A program made the position numbers and the translations under genes. Below are positions 47,530 through 56,960 of a stretch of 64,000 nt of DNA, piece by piece. Origin of the DNA: Typhlomys cinereus (Eukaryota > Chordata > Mammalia > Rodentia > Platacanthomyidae); the NCBI GenBank assembly GCA_023101885.1, contig JALPQD010000026.1, positions 10,912,153 to 10,976,152 on the forward strand. The letters run 5' to 3'. Position 1 is the first letter of the stretch. Each line of letters opens with the position of its first letter. The notes under the pieces are model-generated. The model ran no database searches and was not told where the DNA came from. It saw only the letters and a list, made by a program, of their open reading frames with translations.

Positions 47530-47800
47530 CACTTCCTGGGAGATGCCACACAGCTGCTTTCCATCCCAGATAGGAACTCCATGACAAAGTAACAATTATG
47601 CCGAGGTGCAATTTGATGAACTAACAAATTTATGAGAGTTACTTCCAGGAGTAGGGGTGAAGGTGACCCAGGCTCACCCAAAGCAGTCACACTGGGCAGT
47701 CTCAGCCCCATAATAGCTGATGGCTTTCTCATGGCTGCATAAGTAAACCCCCCCACCCCCCGCCGCCTCAAGTTAACCTTCCTCAGTCTACTAGTGCTTC
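47530..47800. mobile_element. Possible LTR fragment of a third family
   Basis: AACTCCATGACAAAGTAACA, TTTATGAGAGTTACTTCCAG and CTGGGCAGTCTCAGCCCC resemble 53490-53990 in order and content. The identity is tentative. Confidence 0.4.
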
Positions 47801-49474
47801 TCCCAGACCTCAAGGCACTGACAGTACATATGAGGATTCATGAGAAGCACATGTAAGAGAGCGCACAGGTAGAAGCATTCTAGCCCCTGGATCTCAAGGC
47901 CAGCAGGACATGTGCGAGGGTACATGTAATTAAGATAGAATCCCTTGATGGTCTCAGACAAAGATGGCAGCTATTCACTTGGAGGAAAACACTATACAGC
48001 AAGTGGTATAGACCCTGGGTCCTACTGGCATCTATCATGTAGATACTAGCAATGAACTCAATGACCAGGGGTCCCATTCTGAGTTCATCTGCAGATGCAG
48101 ATTTGAAGCCTGCACCTTCGTTGATTCACACAAATGGATCTCACCAAATGCAATCTTAGATTCTCAGCATCCTACAAAAACCCAGCCCGGCCGTCCACAA
48201 ATGAGACTGTCAGCTCTTCCTGGTAAAGCAGAGAAACTCCTGAGAGAATGGCAGGTCTGAAGAAGCAGAGAGCTCGGCCTGACAGTCTGGACTTAAATAA
48301 ATTGTATTTTCTGCCTGAGGGCGATAAGGCGTAAATCTGAAGCGTGTGTAACACTTACCCGTCATTATGCCCTGAAATAGGGAAGGAGAGTCGAATCTTG
48401 TCCCAAGTTTGTAGCGAAACTCTGCTCTGTGTAAATAGCTCAGCAGCCTTTGATGCTGAGCTGAAGGGGAAATAATCCTTAGAAGAGCCAGGCAGGAGCT
48501 GTAGACTCTTAGGTAGGGAGATAGCAAAGACATACAGCCAGCAGGCTGGATGCTTTCTTGAGGCTCCTTCCCTGCACCCACAAAGGTAAACTGGTAAACT
48601 GCACCCCTCCCCACTGCAGTCTTAACTCCTTGAAAGGATCATTTGCTCTGACGCCTTCACAGAGAAGGTAACAGAGATGCTTGGTGCAGGGAAGGAGGAG
48701 GCCTGGCAGGAGAGGAAAGAAGGAAGAGGCTAGGAGGAGACATCAGCAAGAGCTTCCGCCAGGACCAGCTTGAGACCTGCTAGAGGTGGCTAGGGGAGGC
48801 CAAAACACTTCGAAGTTAATCCATTTGCTCACTAATTCACTCAACACAGCATACATTTCCTGCACATTCAATACATAGTTGCAAAAATAACCATAAAGTT
48901 AAATGCTGTGATATATACTATGGAAGAAAAATGCATGGTGTGTGAGGTTATAAGGCAATAAGGCCTGACTCAAATAGTATTGGGAGCCAGATTCTGGGGA
49001 GATAGTTGTTAAGATGAGGCTGGATCATAGGCAAAGTATGTGGAAAGATCATTGAAAGTTAAAGTAAAGGCTTTATAGAAAAATAGCCCACTGACCTCGA
49101 AGAATTAAACCAGGAAGGGTCTGTGAGGTATATGAGAAGGCAGGAGGGAGACAGGGACATGCGGGCTCCAGGGAAGGTCTGGGACTTGTTCCTGAAGCAG
49201 TGGGAAGGTTTAGTCCTCCTTCTGCTGGGTCCAACTTGAGGACGCATTTGGCTGCCATAGACTATCACTTGGCTATCAGACTTGGCAATGGTCACTCTCT
49301 GGCTCTCAGCCCAAACCATGTTTGCCAGGCCAACACAACAGCAGCACATGGGTGAATGTGCCCCAACGACCCCATCCCCACGTGAAGGGGTAGAAAAGCG
49401 CACTGGCAGAAACTGCCATCCCGCCCAGGGACTATCAAGACATGGGTGACCTTAGTCAGAAATCAGGTAGTTGT
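47801..49474. other. Intron sequence with a candidate conserved element, no gene seen
   Basis: 48230-48440 is repeat-free and relatively CpG-containing for this window. The rest appears unique. Confidence 0.45.
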
Positions 49475-49790
49475 GTGTGGATCCTGTGTTTGGACTGTGT
49501 TTTTGTTCCAGTACCATGCTGTTTTATTGTTTTGATAGCTTTGTAGTATTGCTTGAAGTCAAGTATGGTGATACCTGCAACTGTGATGTTTATTGCTCAA
49601 AATTCCTTTGGATATCTGTGGTCTTTTAAATTTGCAGAATAATTTTTGGATTTTTTTTAATTTCTATAGAGAATTTGGGAGTTGATCAGATTACATTTAA
49701 TCTGCCTTTTGTAAGATGGTCATTTTTACAATATTATTCCTATTTGTACACATATTACCATTAAACTTTTTTGTGTCCCCTTTGAAAGAA
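49475..49790 (-). mobile_element. Old LINE-1 ORF2 fragment
   Basis: TTTTTGTTCCAGTACCATGC, TTTGATAGCTTTGTAGTATT, GAAGTCAAGTATGGTGATAC and TTTGGATATCTGTGGTC are the reverse complement of a well-known L1 ORF2 stretch. The distal end is approximate. Confidence 0.85.
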
Positions 49791-50824
49791 TAAATAAAAA
49801 GTCTTTCCTGGTATGCTAAAAGTCAGACCAGTATAGATGCTATAACATGAGTTAGAAAAATAATTTGTGATATTTCATGGCTGCAGTTCTATCACTTTTA
49901 AGTTAGGCATTTTAAAGATTTCATCTAAGTTCTTTAGGCACTTTACGACAATTCTAAAAGATTTCTAAATTTTAAAGCTTACATTAAGCTCTATATTTTT
50001 TGTAAACTGAAACACTCTGAAAGAAATAAGAAAGCTAAATATTACATCCTGGCCACTTTCAGTAGATGTTCGGTGGTTCTTGTTTTTGGCCGTTTTGATC
50101 ATTATTGTTATAGCTTGATTTGATACTTGCTGTTCCTTGGGCAAAAAAAAAATACCTTCTGGTTTGGAAAAGAAGATGTGGGGGCAAATCCCTGTGGATC
50201 CCACTGTTAAAACCTTTTATCTCCCTCCTCTCCAGAGAAATATCTCTCATACAGCTTCAGTGCCCACTCAGTCTTCCAGAGCAAACAACCAATGGCCAGC
50301 CTATAAGAGTTCACATGCCCGGGACCAGAACAAGCCACTAGAACCTCTGTCTCCTCCTGTCAGTGGGGAAACTGAGACTGTAGCAAAGAAAGGACAGCGA
50401 GCTGAATGGGGAGTCAATGTCCCACGTGGACATGTGCTTCTTGTGTAACCCTGGGCAACTGGCAACCTAGACTTTCTGTCCTTATCTGTAAACCAAGGTG
50501 GGGAAAGCAAGATAATGTCTGAGACAAGTCTCAGTTCTTCACTTTTTATCCTTCTGGGGTGATCGGCACGGTCACTTCCTTTAGGAGTACCACTTGCCAT
50601 GTGCGTGAAAGGGCCCAGGTGGTGGCTGACTTCAGGATGTGCCACATTGTAACCCAGCCCCATATCCTGAAGTTTAATGACTGATGGCAAAAGAGGAAGA
50701 AGTGAGGGGAGCTGGAATTGACAATAATCTGACACTAAGTCAAAATTATTTTTACTACCAAACCTTGTCATATGGGTGCACAAATTACTGTTATGAGTAG
50801 ATTGGAAGAAAAAAATATTTACGG

Positions 50825-50825
<1 letters not shown>
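49791..50825. other. Intron sequence, no gene seen
   Basis: AT-rich at 49800-50150. A MIR-like pair of fragments lies around 50350-50510 (CCCTGGGCAACTGGCAACCT). No coding signature was seen. Confidence 0.45.
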
Positions 50826-50865
<40 letters not shown>

Positions 50866-51043
50866 GGAAGAGAGAGGGAGGGAGGGAGGGAGGGAGGGAG
50901 GGAGGGAGGGAGGGAGGGAGGAAAGAAGGAAAGGAAGGAAGGAAGGAAGGAAGGAAGGAAGGAAGGAAGGAAGGAAGGAAGGAAGGAAGGAAGGAAGGAA
51001 GGAAGGAAGGAAGGAAGGAAGGAAGGAAGGAAGGAAGGAAGGA
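50826..51043. repeat. (GA)n-(GGGA)n-(GGAA)n compound purine microsatellite
   Basis: (GA)n of about 36 bases is followed by (GGGA)n of about 45 and (GGAA)n of about 105. About 218 bases are homopurine on one strand. Lys/Glu/Gly/Arg and Phe/Leu/Pro/Ser frames here are artefacts. Confidence 0.98.
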
Positions 51044-51599
51044 ACTCTGCTGGAACAGCCCAGAAGTCACTCTAGATGTGTTCAGCCTCTTACAATGGAT
51101 GGGGTAATTATACGATGCTCTCATCTGCTCATTACAGTGGCCCCCAAGAGCATCTCTCCAGGGAACAAGATCATTAGCTGAGTTCACTCCTTATATGCAG
51201 TCGTGGTGCTAAATCTCAGTTCTTTGAGAAACTCTTTGCTTTGGGCCTTGTCTAACACTAGATGGTCTTCCTCGCTGTGAAGTGCCGATAGCGAGGCTTG
51301 GTGGTCCTGAAATAGTTCAGCTGGCCAGGGAGGCAGAATTGTTCTGTGTAATGGAGAAAGGGTACAGTCGGCTGTCCTGCCAGCCCTTCTTACAGACCCT
51401 GAAGGGCGACAATAGGCCACCATGTACTTTCTTGCCATCTCTGTGATCCTTGCACATCACAGGAACAGATGCACACGCATAATGACTGGCTGAGAAAAGC
51501 GAGATGGAGAGGATGGGACTGTGCTTCTCCTGGGAAATGATGTAGTCACAAAGACTCTTGTGTACCTCCCAAGACAGTATTCCCAGAAAGAATATACGT

Positions 51600-51785
51600 A
51601 TTGGGCAAGCGTGGATTTGAATCCCAGTGTCTCTCCTCACTAGCTGCATGACTTTAAGCAAAGCATTTACCCTCTCTGGGCCTTGATTGCTTCCTCTGCA
51701 TGGCGGAGTGCCTGCCCACCCACGGCCATGGTAATGAAGGTTAAATGAGATAACAGGTCAGTGTTTGGCACAGTGCTGATGCATG
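51600..51785 (+). mobile_element. MIR SINE relic
   Basis: GTGGATTTGAATCCCAGTGT, CACTAGCTGCATGACTTTAA, CTCTCTGGGCCTTGATTGC, GGTTAAATGAGATAACA and GGCACAGTGCTGATGC are the MIR landmarks in order. Confidence 0.88.
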
Positions 51786-51997
51786 GTGCTGAGGGACAAT
51801 GGGGAAGACTAGTGAGGGACACAGACTGGACCCAGAACCCCACGGCCACAGGAATTCAATCCAATCGACCCGACTCCCTTCCAGCCCATTTTGCCAGCTG
51901 TAATTTGGCTTCGGCTGGAGGTTGCAAAGTGGTTGTATAACCATAGTAACCCACAGCATGTGTAGAAAGATCTTAAAGTTTCCGGAGTATTCTTGCA

Positions 51998-52140
51998 TGA
52001 ATTATCTCACTTAGTCCTCTCCGTACCCTTGAGAGGCAGCCGAAGCAAAACCCAGAACCCCCATTTTATGGATAGAGAAAGTGAGTCTTGGAGAGTTCCT
52101 TAGATTCACCCAGTGTCACAAAATAAGAGTGGCGATGTGA
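51998..52140 (-). mobile_element. MIR SINE relic
   Basis: ATTATCTCACTTAGTCCTCT, CCCCATTTTATGGATAGAGA and CAGTGTCACAAAATAAGAG match the reverse-complement MIR core. Confidence 0.8.
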
Positions 52141-52606
52141 AAACTTGGACAAAGACCTCCACATTCCTGGCCCTGGACTTTCTCCACACCATGGTTCTGA
52201 TCATTCTCTCATCACACAAAAGCACAGCAAGCCACGTCATGTGCCGGCAGTGAGATGAGGGCTGGGATTTAGAAGTGAAAGGCAGCGTCAGGCTCGGAAG
52301 AGCTGCATTCAGTGCTGTGTGATAAAAGTTCCCATAAGGAAGAGGGGGAGCAAGAAGGAGGGGGTACTCAAACTTGACATCGGTTCTGCCTTGGAGACAG
52401 AGAGTAGTCACCAAGGCAGAGAAGAATGAGGCATTAAGGTGACAGAGGCAGCACGTGGAAAGCCAAGAGTGGAGGGACCAGCATGGGTATGTTCCAGCCC
52501 TACAGATTATTTGATCTGGCTCCATCTCTCAGACTCTCAACTATCCATTCATTTACATATACTTATGGGGCAGTCCTGTATGCCAGGCACCGTGCGAACC
52601 ACTAGC

Positions 52607-52716
52607 GAAAGATGCATAAGTCCTGAGCCATGGACTTAAGCTTTGAGTGATGCCTGTAGCCTTAGGTGGGAGCAAGAAGACGGAAGGAAGAAGGTGCAGA
52701 CAGAGTTGTGTCACAG
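52607..52716 (+). repeat. Local direct duplication, copy 1 (likely source)
   Basis: It runs from GAAAGATGCATAAGTCCTGA to CAGACAGAGTTGTGTCACAG. A diverged copy lies at 53617-53727, about 1 kb downstream. Here the segment runs smoothly into its neighbours and does not interrupt a repeat, so it is taken as the source. Confidence 0.9.
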
Positions 52717-52891
52717 AAGGCTGAAGGTAGAGAGAGTCCAGCCTAAGGCCGAGAGGAAGCCCTGACAGATTTTAAGCATAGGACGAACAGGACTGGATTT
52801 CACATTCAGAAAGATAACCTTAGAAGATGGCTGGAGAAAGTTGATTGACCCCAAGAGGCCTGCCAGGAAGATAGAGAGGCAAGAAGTGTGT

Positions 52892-53320
52892 CCTAATTAG
52901 ACTCAGGTGTCAACTTGACAATTGAAGGTTTGAGCTCTAGACACATTTGTAAAAAATGAGTAATTGAGTTAAACCCTGAATGAAGTCATCAGGAGATTGT
53001 GTAATTGATTGAGGGGAAACCCAGCCCATAGTGGGTGAGACCATTGCCTGGGCAGGGGGATAAAATGGAGGGAAGTGGTTAAGTAAGTTGGCGTTCTTTG
53101 GTATTCTTGGCCAGGCATGCTGGTCTGGAAAGTGAGGATCGCCCTCTCTCAGCAATGGAATGGTGTGTGGCAAGTTCCCTCAGCCCCCGATGTTAGTGAA
53201 AGCTCTCCTGCCACACTGTACTAAAATTGTAACTGGACAGTCATAGCCAAAATAAAACCTCTTGTTCCCTTAAGCCCTTTGGTCCTGATTTATTGGTAAC
53301 ATGCAGGCAAACTCCAATAA
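52892..53320 (+). mobile_element. LTR of the local TCAACTTGACAATTGAAGG family
   Basis: GGTGTCAACTTGACAATTGA, GGAGATTGTGTAATTGATTG, GTGGGTGAGACCATTGCCTG, AGGCATGCTGGTCTGGAAAG, CCAAAATAAAACCTC and GGTAACATGCAGGCAAAC follow the same order as the complete copy at 15527-15953. An AATAAA-type signal near the 3' end is retained. Confidence 0.82.
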
Positions 53321-53489
53321 AGTGCTTAAGGTCTAAATTACAGCAGTGTAGAAAAGGCCAAATTCATGATGGATGTGCAATAATGGCAGGCCTTGCTGCT
53401 TGACTAAATGTGGAAGAGGGGAGAGAAGGACCGAGCCCCTGGTAGGCAGGGATGGGGGCCCCATGATGGGAATATAAAATAGTTGGTCA

Positions 53490-53990
53490 AGGTGCTTTTG
53501 TGTAGTCTTTCCTGGGGAACAAACACCTCTTCACCCCAGATAGGAGATTGACCACAGAGCAAAGAAACAATTCTGCCCAAGTCTAGCTTAGTGAGTTTAT
53601 TGGAGTTACTTGCAAGGAAAGATGCATAAGTACTGAGCCTATGGACTTAACCTTTGAGTGATACCTGTAGCCTTAGGTGGGAAGCAAGAAGATGGAAGGA
53701 AGAAGGTGCAGACAGAGTGTGTCGCAGTTGACTCAAAGGCAGCTGCAGCACTCAGAAGCCCACCCCGCCATGGATGAGTCATAGCTGCAGCCCTGGGGCT
53801 TGGTGCATGACCGGCCAGCAACTCCCCTGAGAGATGGGTCTCCTCCCCTGAACACTGCTTCTAGAGTCTTGGGGAGGGGGCCTTGTGAATCCTGAGAGTT
53901 TCATCAAATTCCTGAGATTTGTGGGTTTTCTTCAGTACCTGAACCCTGTAAGTTTCATGGACTTCCTGCATTTTAACGCACCTCCTTCCT
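53490..53990. mobile_element. Possible LTR fragment of a third family, interrupted by a local duplication
   Basis: GAGTTTATTGGAGTTACTTG before the duplicated segment and CAAAGGCAGCTGCAGCACTC after it resemble 47530-47800. The family is not named and the ends are approximate. Confidence 0.4.
53617..53727 (+). repeat. Local direct duplication, copy 2
   Basis: It matches 52607-52716 over about 110 bases with roughly five substitutions and three single-base indels. It begins GAAAGATGCATAAGTACTGA and ends GACAGAGTGTGTCGCAG. Confidence 0.9.
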
Positions 53991-54447
53991 CCATCTAGAA
54001 GAGAATGCTTCCATTCAGAGAAAATACGATAGAAAAGTGGGAAATGGAGTAAGAAAGCCCATTCTCTCTCGGGTAGGGGGAACTATGGGACCCCAGGAGG
54101 AGGTTTATCAAAAGTGGGATTAGCTCAGGAAGGAGTCTGAGGCTGAGCCATGGCTCTAGAGGGTCAGGACTTTGCAGATGGTATTCAGTGTTTGAAAGTG
54201 GATGGAACTTCCCAGAAGGAGTATCTAGAGGGAGAAGAAACCAGATCTCATTTTACAAGCCCCAGAGGCACTCACCTTCCTTCTTTGCTACGAGAACCTC
54301 ACTTGGCAAAAGTCCAACCAACAGCCAAGATGAAGAATCATTTGTGAAATCTTTCGGGGTTGAGGTTAGTGGTCGGGAACTCTGGCCTGCTGTACAACTT
54401 CTGGGGTCTCACCCAGCCCTCAAACCCAGTGTGAAGTCACCATGTGC
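53991..54447 (+). other. ASIC2: Intron sequence immediately before the ASIC2 exon
   Basis: No repeat was recognised. A frame in register with the exon is open from 54188, by chance. The predicted peptide of this intronic part has no ASIC similarity. Confidence 0.6.
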
Positions 54448-54481
54448 TTCTCTCTTTCTCTCTCTCTCTTCTCTCCTTCAG
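54448..54481 (+). promoter_or_regulatory. ASIC2: Polypyrimidine tract and 3' splice site of the ASIC2 exon
   Basis: An almost pure C/T run of about 30 bases ends in CTTCAG directly before the codon GTG of the exon. This is a strong U2-type acceptor. It fixes the exon start at 54482, although the reading frame stays open upstream through intron sequence to 54188. Confidence 0.9.
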
Positions 54482-54632
54482 GTGTTTACAAAATATGGGA
54501 AGTGTTACATGTTTAACTCAGGCGAGGATGGCAAGCCTCTGCTCACCACGGTCAAGGGGGGGACGGGCAACGGGCTGGAGATCATGCTGGACATTCAGCA
54601 GGATGAGTACCTGCCCATCTGGGGAGAGACAG
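54482..54632 (+). CDS. ASIC2: ASIC2 coding exon (first exon shared by the alternative transcripts), extracellular domain
   Basis: Acid-sensing ion channel 2 is a proton-gated, amiloride-sensitive Na+ channel subunit of the DEG/ENaC family. It forms homo- and heterotrimers with other ASICs in the neuronal plasma membrane. The exon begins [14 protein letters not shown] and continues through [13 protein letters not shown] and [10 protein letters not shown], which is the ASIC palm/beta-ball segment. [10 protein letters not shown] and the I in LPIW match ASIC2 rather than ASIC1. Against chicken ASIC1 structure numbering, exon Cys8 corresponds to C195 (disulfide), Lys25 to K212 (chloride site), Glu33 to E220 (acidic pocket) and Glu49 to E236. 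The frame is open, starts in phase 0 and ends on the first base of a codon, which fits the Glu that follows GET in ASIC2. An AG acceptor lies at 54480-54481 and a GTGAGC donor at 54633. It is the only exon seen, as expected for a gene with giant introns. The gene call is confident; the exon number depends on the transcript. Confidence 0.95.
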
Positions 54633-54640
54633 GTGAGCTG
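54633..54640 (+). promoter_or_regulatory. ASIC2: 5' splice donor of the ASIC2 exon
   Basis: ACAG/GTGAGC is close to the U1 consensus. It splits a codon after its first base (G), which matches continuation into the Glu codon of ASIC2. The frame also stays open into the intron as far as 55009. Confidence 0.9.
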
Positions 54641-54799
54641 GGCCCAAGGGGACAGGGGCACTGGGCGGTGGCGAGGGAGGCAGGTACCACTCAGAAAGGC
54701 TGGTGCGACAAAGAGTTGGTGACATGCTGGCAAATGGTGAAGATGTCACTGGCATGGGTTGTGATGCCCCCGGTTCCCTCAGCTTCTTCCAGGTGGGGT

Positions 54800-55250
54800 G
54801 TAATAGTTACTCTTAACTGTTGCTGTGAGAGAGCACCCAAAGTCAAACAACTTAAAGGAAAAAGGGAGATTTATTCAGCTTGCGGTTCCAGGGGGGAGAA
54901 ACAGTCTTTTGCGGCGGAGGCAACATGGCTGGTAGCTGAAGCTGGAGGCAGGCTGTGTCACTGCAAATATCCTGGAGCTCAGAGCTGCTCAGTTCAACAG
55001 GCCAGTGGGTGATGGCTGAAGGCTGAAGGATTCCTGAAGAGTAGAAGAAAAGCAGGGATTCTCTCCTAAAAGCCTTCTGTTCTATGGTTCCTTTTATCTA
55101 GTCTGCTACTGGGCGGTTCCAATCAGATCTAGGACTGGTCTCTGTATTGTAAATGTATTGATCTGGATCATCTCTTCAGGTAGTCTGACAGCTGATCTTA
55201 GTTAATGCCGGGTGTGGCCAAGTTGACACCCAGAATTAACTATCACATGG
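54800..55250 (-). mobile_element. MaLR-type solo LTR about 170 bp after the ASIC2 exon
   Basis: TTACTCTTAACTGTTGCTGT, AAGGGAGATTTATTCAGCTT, GCGGTTCCAGGGGGGAGAAA and GGCCAAGTTGACACCC give the reverse-oriented LTR layout like the copies at 6.2, 19.2, 25.4 and 28.9 kb. The ends are approximate. It stands antisense to ASIC2. Confidence 0.72.
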
Positions 55251-56389
55251 GGCAAGGATAAGGTTCAGGAGTCCTGGAGAGGAAAGGGAAGCAGAGAGAG
55301 GAGGAATTGAGAAGAGGTGTGGAGCTCAGTTTGAAGGAGCAGCTGTGGTTATGTGAGTCAGTGGCTTGATTCTAGAAGGTGACTTAGACCAGTCTGTCCC
55401 TCTCCTAACCATCAAAAATAGCTGATACAGCCAGGAAGTCAAGCTAGAAGGATACCAGGCTCTCCCCCGGGGACATGCAGCGTAGGAAAGACCGAAGAAT
55501 GTGGGCATAGAGACACAATACCACGGGAGTCTCTGGGACCCCATGAGTGCCTATTTCAAGCATTCTCTTTTTTATTATTAGTCTGTAAAATATTCATTGA
55601 TCACAGATGCTTTCTCAGGCTTTGCACCAAAGTAAGGGTGTTCCAGCAAAAAAAAAAAAAAAAAAAAATCCAAGTCCTTGAGAGCAACCTAATGGAAGGA
55701 AGAGAGATATCATCATAGGGAATGGGGGCTCAGAGAAAGCCTCACAGTATATGGGGCATTGAATGGGGTCTTCAGATTGTCCTGCTTGCCTGGGTGGGCT
55801 TAATGCTATCACGAGGGTATTTAGAAGAGGGACACAGAGAGGCCAAGCAGAGAAGGCGATGTGACATAGCCATAGGACAAGGAGAGCGTCTAGAATTTCA
55901 CTAGGAAAAGAGAAAGTCAGCACATGCCCAAAAGTGGCAACCAGAGATGCAAATGAGACCCAAAGTAAAAGTGATGCTATGCTCAGGGCAGAGTGGGAGG
56001 ATTAGATTAGAGAGGGGAGCAGAGAGAGGGGCAAGCAAGGGAGAGGAGGGGGGAGAAGACCCAGGGGACCCTGAGTTCTTGGGCTGAAAGTGAGGAAGGG
56101 GTGGAGTCAGGCCACCTCACACACCGTGTCATCCTTCCGACCCTCTCTCTTACTCCAGTAAGGAAGAGCCTGAGGTCTGATATCCCTGTGGCCATGTCTT
56201 CTACCTGCCGAGACAGAAGGGCTCCCAGACTGAGAATGGCTGACCATAAGCACCCAGCCCTCTCCCACTACAAGCGCTCTCCTCTTCCTCCCAGCACCTC
56301 TCACTAGAGCTTCCTGATGGGGAGAAATGAAAGAGGCCATTAAGCCCACATGATGGGCAGTTCTGGGCTCCTTCAGCTGAGCATTGAAA

Positions 56390-56390
<1 letters not shown>

Positions 56391-56440
<50 letters not shown>
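56391..56440. repeat. (CA)n microsatellite
   Basis: A CA run of about 45 bases with one CG variant near the end. Confidence 0.98.
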
Positions 56441-56920
56441 TCAGTGTAGTGATGCCTGAAAGCAGCCTATCTTAGTTTCAGGACATTCTGAGCTCATCCA
56501 CACTTGCCAATGATATGATTCATTGATCCTGTCTACTTGTCTAAGTTAGCAGTCCTTCCCCTTTCCTCCAGCCCTGGATGCACCAGAATAAAGGTGTATG
56601 TCTTGCTGCATTCTAGAATCTTTGAGCACTGCTGGATGGGGCTGGGATTTCCAGAACATTCTGAGGCTAGGCTGCATACTGAATATGGACTTTCTAAACG
56701 ATGCTGATTCCTGTGGGTAAGTTTGCAAAGAGAAATTATCTCAGATGGCAGAATACCTTTGCTTAATGAATCACCTGGAGAAAGGGAGAAAATAGGGAAA
56801 TTGACTGAGTCCTGGAGATCCCACAACCCAAGACCTAGGAAGAATTAGTTATGTACTTCCATAGTAAGTCTTGAGTTCCTGTCTATTGCCTTGATTCATA
56901 GGTTAAAACACATGTGTAGA

Positions 56921-56921
56921 C

Positions 56922-56958
<37 letters not shown>
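56921..56958. repeat. (CA)n microsatellite
   Basis: A CA run of about 36 bases. Confidence 0.98.

Positions 56959-56960
<2 letters not shown>

Larger units (their letters stand above)
51044..52606. other. Intron sequence with two MIR relics, no gene seen
   Basis: MIRs lie at 51600-51785 and 51998-52140, in opposite orientation. The remainder appears unique. Confidence 0.5.
1..54481 (+). other. ASIC2: ASIC2 intron upstream of the shared exon (3' part)
   Basis: No other exon was recognised here. ASIC2 is known for a very large first intron between its alternative first exons and the shared exons, so more than 54 kb of non-coding sequence before the exon is expected. The ASIC2a and ASIC2b first exons encode the N-terminus and TM1, and neither appears in any frame. 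Intron membership is inferred from position relative to the exon. Confidence 0.75.

Noticed and set aside
54188..54481. In-frame Met and 98 codons directly upstream of the ASIC2 exon, which could pass for a start.
   Set aside because: The peptide has no ASIC similarity, includes the polypyrimidine tract translated as Ser/Leu repeats, and is separated from the exon by a strong acceptor. It is intron read-through.
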